Origin: Gammaproteobacteria bacterium | GTDB lineage: Bacteria; Pseudomonadota; Gammaproteobacteria; Steroidobacterales; GCA-2729495 | Assembly: GCA_023383735.1 (NCBI GenBank) | Contig: JAHDYN010000152.1 | Location: 1-5,524 of the forward strand | DNA length: 5,524 nucleotides | Reading direction: 5' to 3' | Shown here: piece after piece, positions 1 to 5,314 of the stretch | Numbering within the stretch: position 1 is the first letter of the stretch | How the letters are laid out: every line of letters begins with the position of its first letter | Position numbers and translations under genes: made by a program | Notes under the pieces: generated by a model | Seen by the model: only the letters and a program-made list of their open reading frames with translations | Told to the model about the DNA's origin: nothing | Database searches by the model: none

Positions 1-1
1 C

Positions 2-457
2 GCCCACAGTACCGAGTTCGACCCGCGCAATCCGCACCCGGTGATCGCGCTGATCACCGAGTGGCAGGACCGCGACGGCAGCCTGCAAAAGCGTGACGCC
101 GACTCGAACCTCGGCGGTACCATGCGCCTTGGTGCCCAGGAATGCCGGCTGCAGGCCGGTACGCTGGCGCATGATCTTTACGGTACCGAGTCGATCCGCG
201 AGCGCCACCGGCACCGCTTCGAGTTCAACAACACCTACCTGGAGCAGCTCAGCAATGCCGGGCTGGTATTTGCCGGCTTTTCGATCGATGGCCTGGTCGA
301 GGTGATCGAGTTGCCGGACCATCCCTGGTTCCTGGCCTGCCAGTTCCATCCGGAGTTCCAGTCGAACCCGCGTGACGGTCACCCGCTGTTCAGCGGCTTC
401 GTGCAGGCAGCGCGAAAATTTCGCAGCCGGGCGCTGCCGGCTGCTGCCCGCGCATGA
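2..457 (+). CDS. pyrG: CTP synthase, C-terminal part (5' end outside window)
   Basis: CTP synthase makes CTP from UTP, ATP and glutamine in the cytoplasm, the last step of de novo pyrimidine nucleotide synthesis. Only the last 151 residues are here, all from the class I glutamine amidotransferase domain. The open frame runs in from the left edge and starts with the family stretch AHSTEFDPRNPHPVIALITEW. Other family marks are the RHRFEFNN stretch and the CQFHPEF motif, whose His (codon at 347-349) and Glu (353-355) are the second and third members of the Cys-His-Glu triad; the nucleophile Cys lies upstream of the window. The GTG at 41 is an internal Val codon, not a start. The gene ends with a short Ala/Arg-rich tail, and its TGA overlaps the kdsA start by four bases (ATGA, 454-457), which suggests translational coupling. 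The identity is secure from several conserved motifs. Confidence 0.96.
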   Translation, partial: AHSTEFDPRNPHPVIALITEWQDRDGSLQKRDADSNLGGTMRLGAQECRLQAGTLAHDLYGTESIRERHRHRFEFNNTYLEQLSNAGLVFAGFSIDGLVEVIELPDHPWFLACQFHPEFQSNPRDGHPLFSGFVQAARKFRSRALPAAARA

Positions 458-1302
458 GGTTGCTGGATTTCGAGGTCGGTGCGGATCAGCCGCTGTTCCT
501 GATCGCCGGGCCGTGCGTGGTGGAGAGCGAGACGCTGGCCGTGGAGACAGCCGGGCAACTGCGGGATATCGCGCGCCGTTTCGGCGTGCCCTTCATCTTC
601 AAGTCGTCCTACGACAAGGCCAACCGTTCATCGCTGCAGAGCTATCGCGGGCCGGGCATCGCCGAGGGCCTGCGCGTGCTGGAGAGCGTGCGCGCACAGC
701 TCGGCGTGCCGGTACTGACTGACATCCATGAAGACAGTCCGCTCGATGAAGTGGCGGCCGTCGTCGATGTGCTGCAGACACCGGCCTTCCTGTGCCGGCA
801 GACCAATTTCATCCTGCGCGCCGCCAGCCAGGGCAAGCCGGTCAACATCAAGAAAGGCCAGTTCCTGTCACCCTGGGAAATGGGCAACGTGGTGGCCAAG
901 GCCCGGAGCACCGGCAACCCCGGCATCATGGTCTGCGAGCGCGGTTTCAGTTTTGGCTACAACAATCTGGTCAGCGACATGCGTTCGCTGGCCGTGCTGC
1001 GGGATACCGGCTGCCCGGTGGTCTTCGATGCAACCCATTCGGTGCAACTGCCCGGCGGAAAGGGCAGCGCCTCCGGCGGGCAGCGCGAGTTCGTGCCGGT
1101 GCTGGCGCGCGCCGCAGTGGCTGCCGGCATTGCCGGGCTGTTCATGGAGACCCATCCGGATCCTGATCGCGCGCTGTCTGATGGTCCCAATGCCTGGCCG
1201 TTGCACCTGATGGAAAACTTGCTGGAGGTCCTGGTCGAGATCGACCAGGTGGTGAAGAAGAGGCCAATGGCCGAGGCAGGCCTGATGGAGCAGAAGAGCT
1301 GA
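454..1302 (+). CDS. kdsA: 3-deoxy-D-manno-octulosonate 8-phosphate synthase, metal-dependent type
   Basis: KdsA condenses phosphoenolpyruvate with arabinose 5-phosphate to give Kdo-8-phosphate, the precursor of the inner-core LPS sugar Kdo. It acts in the cytoplasm. The 282-residue product is full length. It has the N-terminal strand ending in AGPCVVES (17-25), the substrate-binding KANRSS (55-60), VNIKKGQF (130-137), the RGFSFGYNN loop, FDATHSVQLPGG (191-202) and FMETHPDPDRALSD (230-243). Cys21, His195, Glu232 and Asp243 match the four metal ligands of the Aquifex enzyme (Cys11, His185, Glu222, Asp233). E. coli KdsA has Asn in place of the Cys and needs no metal, so this is predicted to be the metal-dependent class. 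The start at 454 gives the short N-terminus usual for the family. No good Shine-Dalgarno precedes it, so translation probably depends on coupling to pyrG. Its stop shares one base with the eno start (TGATG). Confidence 0.97.
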   Translation: MRLLDFEVGADQPLFLIAGPCVVESETLAVETAGQLRDIARRFGVPFIFKSSYDKANRSSLQSYRGPGIAEGLRVLESVRAQLGVPVLTDIHEDSPLDEVAAVVDVLQTPAFLCRQTNFILRAASQGKPVNIKKGQFLSPWEMGNVVAKARSTGNPGIMVCERGFSFGYNNLVSDMRSLAVLRDTGCPVVFDATHSVQLPGGKGSASGGQREFVPVLARAAVAAGIAGLFMETHPDPDRALSDGPNAWPLHLMENLLEVLVEIDQVVKKRPMAEAGLMEQKS

Positions 1303-2585
1303 TGAGCAAGATCGTCGAAATCCACGGCCGGGAGATCATCGATTCCCGGGGCAATCCCACCGTCGAGGCCGATGTACGGCTGGAAAACGGTGCCTTCGGA
1401 CGGGCGGCAGTCCCCTCCGGTGCCTCTACCGGCAGCCGCGAAGCGGTGGAGCTGCGCGACAAGGATCCGGCCCGCTACCTCGGCAAGGGCGTGCTGAGGG
1501 CTGTTGCCGGCGTGAACGGCGAGATCCGCACCGCGCTGACCGGCATGGATGCCGACGACCAGGCTGGCCTGGACCAGCGCATGATCAGTCTCGACGGCAG
1601 CGAGGGCAAGTCACGGCTCGGTGCCAACGCGATACTCGCGGTATCGCTGGCCGCTGCGCACGCGACGGCGGCCGGGAAGGGCCAGCCCCTGTTCCGGACG
1701 CTCGGTCCGGGCAAGACCATGCCCGTGCCGATGATGAACATCATCAATGGCGGCGCGCACGCGGACAACAGCGTGGATATCCAGGAGTTCATGGTGCTGC
1801 CGGTCGGCGCCCCCACGTTCCGGGAAGCGTTGCGCTATGGTGCCGAGATCTTTCATGCCCTGAAGTCCGTGCTCAAGGCAGCCGGGCTCAATACGGCAGT
1901 GGGCGACGAGGGGGGCTTTGCGCCTGATCTGCCCTCCAATGCGGCGGCACTCGATACGATCGCCGAGGCCGTGCACAAGGCCGGCTTCAAGCTCGGCGGC
2001 GACGTGTTCCTCGGCCTGGACGTGGCGAGCTCCGAGCTCTACAGCAAGGGTGTGTACCGGCTGGCATCCGAAGATCGCAGCTTCGAGCCGGGCCAGTTTG
2101 CCGAATACCTTGCCGGCCTGGTGCGCCAGTACCCGATCATCTCAATAGAGGACGGCATGGCCGAGGACGACTGGGCCGGCTGGGCGGTGCTTACCCGCCA
2201 GCTTGGCGGCAAGGTGCAGCTGGTCGGCGACGACCTCTTCGTCACCAACACCGCAATCCTCAAGCGTGGCATTGCCGAGAAGATCGCCAACTCGATACTC
2301 ATCAAGCCCAACCAGATCGGCACCCTGACCGAAACGCTGGCCGCTGTGGATATGGCCATCGATGCAGGCTACAGTGCGGTCATCTCGCATCGTTCGGGTG
2401 AAACATCGGATGCGACCATTGCCGATATCGCCGTTGCGACCCGGGCCACGCAGATCAAGACCGGATCGCTTTGCCGGTCTGACCGCATGTCGAAGTACAA
2501 TCAGCTGCTGCGAATCGAGGAGCTGCTGGGGCGCGAAGCACGGTATGCTGGCGCCGATGCATTTCCGGTGAAACTCAAGGCCTGA
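1302..2585 (+). CDS. eno: Enolase (phosphopyruvate hydratase)
   Basis: Enolase interconverts 2-phosphoglycerate and phosphoenolpyruvate in glycolysis and gluconeogenesis; in many bacteria it also joins the RNA degradosome. The 427-residue product is of normal length and complete. Visible landmarks are the N-terminal REIIDSRGNPTVE, the mobile SGAST loop (about 39-43), GAHADN with His153, QEF with Glu162, and GDEGGF with the catalytic Glu203. The metal ligands are Asp240, Glu283 and Asp310 (Asp311 is adjacent). The catalytic Lys335 lies in the signature ILIKPNQIGTLTET (332-345), followed by SHRSGET (His363) and IKTGS (Lys386). All expected active-site residues are present. The ATG overlaps the kdsA stop by one base, with the purine-rich GAAGAG (1293-1298) just upstream. 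PEP from enolase is also a KdsA substrate, so the pairing with kdsA makes metabolic sense. The identity is beyond reasonable doubt. Confidence 0.99.
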   Translation: MSKIVEIHGREIIDSRGNPTVEADVRLENGAFGRAAVPSGASTGSREAVELRDKDPARYLGKGVLRAVAGVNGEIRTALTGMDADDQAGLDQRMISLDGSEGKSRLGANAILAVSLAAAHATAAGKGQPLFRTLGPGKTMPVPMMNIINGGAHADNSVDIQEFMVLPVGAPTFREALRYGAEIFHALKSVLKAAGLNTAVGDEGGFAPDLPSNAAALDTIAEAVHKAGFKLGGDVFLGLDVASSELYSKGVYRLASEDRSFEPGQFAEYLAGLVRQYPIISIEDGMAEDDWAGWAVLTRQLGGKVQLVGDDLFVTNTAILKRGIAEKIANSILIKPNQIGTLTETLAAVDMAIDAGYSAVISHRSGETSDATIADIAVATRATQIKTGSLCRSDRMSKYNQLLRIEELLGREARYAGADAFPVKLKA

Positions 2586-2607
2586 TTTCGGGGGGGTGGC
2601 AGACACC

Positions 2608-2898
2608 ATGGCGATACGCGTTGCGACCGGCGTTCTCGCTCTGCTCTTCTGCGCATTGCAGTTCCGGCTCTGGGTGTCTGATGACGGCTTTGCCGAGGTT
2701 TCCCGGTTGACGGCACTCATCGGGCAGCAGGCCGGCGAGAACAGCCGTCTCGCTCAGCGCAACCAGCGGCTGGAGGCGGAGGTTGTCGACCTGCGCAGGA
2801 GCGAGGGCGCCGTCGAAGAGCGTGCCCGCGCCGACCTCGGCCTGATCGGGCCGGGTGAGACTTTCTACATTTTCAGTGCGCCGCAGCCGACCGGCTAG
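2608..2898 (+). CDS. ftsB: Cell division protein FtsB (septum formation initiator family)
   Basis: FtsB is a small bitopic inner-membrane protein. It joins FtsL and FtsQ in the divisome and helps activate septal peptidoglycan synthesis by FtsWI. From the ATG at 2608 it is 96 residues (E. coli FtsB is about 103). It has a very short cytoplasmic N-terminus, one membrane segment (about 4-23), then a periplasmic coiled coil (about 29-64, rich in Leu, Gln, Arg and Glu). After that come the family hallmarks EERAR (70-74) and LGLIGPGETFY (77-87), with a short Pro-rich end. An in-frame GTG at 2596 would add four residues. I prefer the ATG because the G-rich run at 2590-2596 lies upstream of it at a workable distance, while nothing like a ribosome binding site precedes the GTG. 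The gene follows eno directly, its usual place in gammaproteobacteria. Confidence 0.93.
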   Translation: MAIRVATGVLALLFCALQFRLWVSDDGFAEVSRLTALIGQQAGENSRLAQRNQRLEAEVVDLRRSEGAVEERARADLGLIGPGETFYIFSAPQPTG

Positions 2899-2907
2899 GC
2901 GCGCACC

Positions 2908-2911
2908 GGAG
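2908..2911 (+). promoter_or_regulatory. Ribosome binding site for the isomerase gene
   Basis: GGAG lies seven bases before the GTG at 2919. This supports a GTG start there, in a gap of only 20 bases after ftsB. The protein then begins with MLHIDHHGEIAVIRMDRPPAN, as expected for a complete crotonase-fold N-terminus. Confidence 0.6.
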
Positions 2912-2918
2912 CGCCCCA

Positions 2919-3665
2919 GTGCTGCATATTGACCATCACGGCGAGATCGCCGTGATCCGCATGGATCGCCCGCCCGCCAATGCACTTGATCACGCCCTTG
3001 TCGAGGCGCTGCTGGGCGCACTCGATGGCGCACAGGCCGGCGAAGCGCGCGCCCTGATCCTCACCGGCCGGCCCGGCATGTTCAGCGGCGGTCTGGACGT
3101 ACCCGCCCTGATCGACTGCAAGCGGCCGGACATCGAACGCTTCTGGCAGCAGTTCTTCCTGCTCACCTGCCGGTTGGCATCGAGCCCTGTACCGGTCATC
3201 GCCGCGCTGTCCGGCCATGCGCCGGCGGGTGGCGCTGTTCTCGCCCTGCAGTGTGATTACCGGATCGGCGTACACGGCAATTTCAGGATCGGTCTCAACG
3301 AGGTGCAGGTGGGACTGCCGGTGCCGGCCACGATCCTGCTCGCGCTGGAGGAGGTCATCGGCACACGGTGGATGCGCCGTATCGCGACCCGCGGGAGCCT
3401 GTTGCCGATGGCCGAGGCTCTCGGCATCGGTCTGGTCGACGAACTGGTGGATCCGGACCAGCTGATGCCGACTGCAGTGGCCCGCGCCCAGGAACTGCTG
3501 AGCCTGCCGCCGGTGGCCATGAATACCACCCGGCTGGCCGGCAAGGCCCGCCTGATCGAGGCCTACGCCAACTGTACGGATGTGACTGTTGCCACGGACT
3601 GGTGGTTCAGTGCCGAGACCCAGGCCGAGATGCGCAAGCTGGTCGAGCGGCTGGCGAAGAAGTAA
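2919..3665 (+). CDS. Enoyl-CoA hydratase/isomerase family protein, probable delta3-delta2-enoyl-CoA isomerase
   Basis: This is a crotonase-superfamily protein of 248 residues with a GTG start, complete. The probable reaction is the shift of a delta3 double bond to trans-delta2 in enoyl-CoAs, needed for beta-oxidation of unsaturated fatty acids, in the cytoplasm. The fold marks are the N-terminal IAVIRMDRPPANALD, the oxyanion-hole segments MFSGGLD (54-60) and APAGGAVLAL (101-110), CDYRI (112-116), and RIGLNEVQVGLPVP (123-136). Glu128 falls at the position of the catalytic Glu164 of rat enoyl-CoA hydratase. The other hydratase glutamate (Glu144) is replaced here by Val107. One acid at the later position is the pattern of mitochondrial ECI1-type isomerases, and the text around it (SGGLD, PAGG, CDYRI, GLNE.Q.G, AEALGIGLVDELV) also reads like ECI1. 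The assignment comes from remembered alignments, so another acyl-CoA substrate or an uncharacterised crotonase activity is possible. It closes the plus-strand gene run. Confidence 0.82.
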   Translation: MLHIDHHGEIAVIRMDRPPANALDHALVEALLGALDGAQAGEARALILTGRPGMFSGGLDVPALIDCKRPDIERFWQQFFLLTCRLASSPVPVIAALSGHAPAGGAVLALQCDYRIGVHGNFRIGLNEVQVGLPVPATILLALEEVIGTRWMRRIATRGSLLPMAEALGIGLVDELVDPDQLMPTAVARAQELLSLPPVAMNTTRLAGKARLIEAYANCTDVTVATDWWFSAETQAEMRKLVERLAKK

Positions 3666-3669
3666 GCGG

Positions 3670-3699
3670 TGCGGGATCCGCGCATGCGCGGATCCCGCA
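3670..3699. terminator. Perfect 30-bp palindrome between convergent genes, possible bidirectional terminator
   Basis: The left half TGCGGGATCCGCGCA (3670-3684) is followed at once by its exact reverse complement (3685-3699). The RNA from either strand could fold into a GC-rich hairpin of about 13 base pairs with a four-base loop. It lies 5 bases after the isomerase stop and 20 bases beyond the lipoprotein stop on the other strand, where a shared terminator for convergent genes would be expected. Neither side has a T tract, so it is not a classical intrinsic terminator. Alternatives are an mRNA 3'-end stabiliser, a dispersed repeat (REP-like) or a protein-binding site. Confidence 0.6.
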
Positions 3700-3719
3700 A
3701 GCCGTGGCCAGGTCCTCGC

Positions 3720-4601
3720 CTACTGCGCCGTCACTTCAATCGAGTTGTCCAGCAGGAAGCCGAGTACGGTACCGGAGGGCAGTTCCACTTCGGTGCCGGT
3801 CTTCTGCGCAACGGCCGCACCGGCAGCACCCCCGACGACGCCACCGACGATCTTGCCGGTGCCCTTGTCGATCTTGTTGCCGATCACGGCGCCGACCAGT
3901 GCACCACCGGCGATCTTGGCGGTATCACGAGCGGTATCGCTCTTGCCCTGCTGGACGAGGCGGCCTGAAATGGCCACAGTCTCGCCGCTGGCCAGGGTGA
4001 GCGTGTCAAAGCCGATGCCGAGCGTCGGAACACCGCCGATCTTGTTGCTGCCCGAGATGACTTCCGTGACCGAGCCGCGCACCGCAGAACCGGTCGCCGC
4101 CAGTGTCTTGCCGTCCACGACGAGATCGTTGGCGAGACGCCCATCGATGTTGTCGCCGACCTGTGCGGTCTTGGTGGTGACCGGCGCGATGATCTGGACC
4201 GACAACTGGGTGCCCGCGGGGACGACGTAGGTCTTGACGGCAGCGGGTGCAGGTTCTTTTGCTGCCGGGCTGGCTGCCGGTGCCGCTGCTGGCGGTTTCG
4301 GCGCGGCAGCTGGTCCCGGCGGCGCTTTCTGCCGGGCGGCCAGTTCGGCTTCGCGCCGGGCCAGCTCGGCCTCGCGCTCCTTCAGGGACATCTCGGCTTC
4401 AAGGCGACTCAGCTCGGCCTCTTTGGCTTCTTGTGCAGCCGCGGCATCTGCCGCCGGGTCTGCAGCCGTGGCAGCTGCGTCTTCCCCGGCTGGTGCGACG
4501 GGTGCCGAGGGTGCGCCGGGGCCACCACAGCCGGCGAGTATCAGTCCCATGCAGGCAGCAGGCAGGACATGCAGGAAACCATTGGACTTCAGATCTGACA
4601 C
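3720..4601 (-). CDS. Probable outer-membrane lipoprotein with coiled coil, beta-rich domain and glycine zipper
   Basis: This is a 293-residue envelope lipoprotein; its function is not recognised. The N-terminus has a signal peptide ending in the lipobox LAGC (22-25), so Cys25 would be lipidated. Residue +2 is Gly, not Asp, which favours outer-membrane sorting. Next come an Ala-rich stretch (about 27-56), a charged helix with four EAE(L/M) units (61-87, probable coiled coil), and an Ala/Pro linker (about 93-121) that may cross the periplasm or peptidoglycan. The beta-rich domain (about 124-214) opens with VPAGTQLSVQI and contains a GD-x(13)-GKTL-type pattern. The C-terminus has a glycine zipper (about 230-266) and a final segment, ELPSGTVLGFLLDNSIEV. 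The beta domain followed by a glycine zipper and a final strand recalls uncharacterised proteins common in Acidobacteria and other Gram-negatives. The start is GTG at 4601, 45 bases after the CIA30 gene, and the stop is TAG. Confidence 0.85.
   Translation of the reverse strand: MSDLKSNGFLHVLPAACMGLILAGCGGPGAPSAPVAPAGEDAAATAADPAADAAAAQEAKEAELSRLEAEMSLKEREAELARREAELAARQKAPPGPAAAPKPPAAAPAASPAAKEPAPAAVKTYVVPAGTQLSVQIIAPVTTKTAQVGDNIDGRLANDLVVDGKTLAATGSAVRGSVTEVISGSNKIGGVPTLGIGFDTLTLASGETVAISGRLVQQGKSDTARDTAKIAGGALVGAVIGNKIDKGTGKIVGGVVGGAAGAAVAQKTGTEVELPSGTVLGFLLDNSIEVTAQ
4338..4421 (-). repeat. Degenerate in-gene repeats coding for EAEL units
   Basis: On the plus strand a nine-base element close to CTCGGCYTC occurs at 4344, 4365, 4392 and 4413, with spacings of 21, 27 and 21 bases. 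In the lipoprotein these are EAEL/EAEM units at residues 84, 77, 68 and 61. The 21-base step is one heptad; the middle step is nine residues and shifts the register. The two units at 4338-4358 and 4359-4379 are almost exact tandem copies, suggesting local duplication. Confidence 0.6.
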
Positions 4602-4611
4602 GATGAAATAA

Positions 4612-4617
4612 CTCCTT
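4612..4617 (-). promoter_or_regulatory. Ribosome binding site for the lipoprotein gene
   Basis: Read on the minus strand this is AAGGAG, ten bases before the GTG at 4601-4599. It decides the start: no ATG lies in frame between it and the signal peptide, and the next Met (residue 18) falls inside the hydrophobic core of the signal peptide. Confidence 0.7.
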
Positions 4618-4646
4618 GCGGTTCAGTTGGGTTGCGGCCGAATGAT

Positions 4647-5267
4647 TCAGGTGTAAAGCGAGATCCTGGCGAGGGCGATATCGGCCTGGAATTCGCGCAT
4701 CCAGCCGAGGATGGCAATGCGATTGATGCGGCCGCTGTTCAAGGGTGCCTTGACACCGTTGGCCTTGAAGTCACCCCATGCCATCCGCACCCGTTGCCAT
4801 TCCGGTTTGGCAAAAAACGTGTACCGGTACGATTCGTCGTACCAGCCGCAATCGGCCGTGCGCACATGCACGTTGTAGTCCTCGTTGTTGCCGTACACCA
4901 CCATCTCCATGCCTTTGTATGCGGAGCCGTCGAGTTCGGCCTCGTTGCTGCCGAAATACATGGCCATCTGTATGAAGCCGCCGTTGCTCTCGCGGGTAAC
5001 GGTACCGGTGAGACGCATGCAGTTCCTGCCATCAATCGTTGCCCGGTCAAGGCTGGCATCTGAAACACCGCCCATCACCCGGTCGCTGAATCCGCGCCAG
5101 CCGGCGCCGGCCAGGACTTCCGCTTCGGTGCCGGAAAAGTCGCTCAGAAGCAGTGTGTCCGGATTGTCATTCACTGGCTGATCCTCCTTGCCTGCGGCTG
5201 TCCGCAAATAGCCCGCCAGCGGCAGGATGCCTGCCGCAACCAGTAATCCGCGTCGCGTCAGGTGCAT
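4647..5267 (-). CDS. Exported CIA30-domain protein with Tat-like signal
   Basis: This 206-residue protein has one CIA30 domain, named after the mitochondrial complex I assembly factor NDUFAF1; the bacterial role is unknown. The fold is a galactose-binding-like beta sandwich. The N-terminus MHLTRRGLLVAAGILPLAG resembles a twin-arginine signal (TRRGLL at 4-9 plus a hydrophobic core), so export to the periplasm is likely. Domain marks are the LLLSDF strand (39-44), W57 with FSDRVMGGVSDASL (60-73), RLTGTV (85-90), NGGFIQMAM (95-103), YNVHVRTADCGWYDESYR (131-148), WQRVRMAWGDF (157-167) and the final INRIAILGWMREFQADIALARISLY. An ATG at 5273 is two residues upstream in the same frame. I chose 5267 because AGGA sits eight bases before it and only two before the other. 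A still longer frame from 5387 would overlap the upstream molybdoenzyme gene and bury the signal peptide. The stop is TGA. Confidence 0.87.
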   Translation of the reverse strand: MHLTRRGLLVAAGILPLAGYLRTAAGKEDQPVNDNPDTLLLSDFSGTEAEVLAGAGWRGFSDRVMGGVSDASLDRATIDGRNCMRLTGTVTRESNGGFIQMAMYFGSNEAELDGSAYKGMEMVVYGNNEDYNVHVRTADCGWYDESYRYTFFAKPEWQRVRMAWGDFKANGVKAPLNSGRINRIAILGWMREFQADIALARISLYT

Positions 5268-5275
5268 ACGCATGT

Positions 5276-5279
5276 TCCT
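5276..5279 (-). promoter_or_regulatory. Ribosome binding site for the CIA30 gene
   Basis: Read on the minus strand this is AGGA, within CAGGAAC. Its distance is eight bases to the ATG at 5267 and two to the ATG at 5273. It therefore favours the shorter protein, with the twin arginines at residues 5-6. Confidence 0.5.
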
Positions 5280-5314
5280 GTTCAGTGCCGGATGACAAGA
5301 CCAGCATACGCCTG

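Noticed and set aside
2458..2480. Seven-base inverted repeat AGACCGG / CCGGTCT with a nine-base loop inside eno
   Set aside because: It falls in the conserved IKTGSLCRS coding region far from the gene end; short GC-rich inverted repeats are common in such DNA and no T tract follows.
2596..2607. GTG at 2596 as ftsB start
   Set aside because: No ribosome binding site precedes it; the ATG at 2608 has the G-rich run upstream and gives the usual very short FtsB cytoplasmic N-terminus. The GTG cannot be fully excluded.
2142..2720. Minus-strand open frame of 192 codons across the eno/ftsB junction
   Set aside because: It is antisense to the highly conserved enolase C-terminus and the ftsB start, with no recognisable domain.
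3589..4230. Plus-strand open frame of 213 codons
   Set aside because: It lies mainly antisense to the lipoprotein gene and starts inside the isomerase gene. Its composition (Ser/Pro/Thr/Ala) is that expected of antisense GC-rich code, and the lipoprotein has a lipobox, domains and a ribosome binding site.
4234..4611. Plus-strand Ala/Ser-rich open frame of 125 codons
   Set aside because: It is the complement of the Ala/Pro linker and coiled-coil part of the lipoprotein; low complexity, no recognisable motif.
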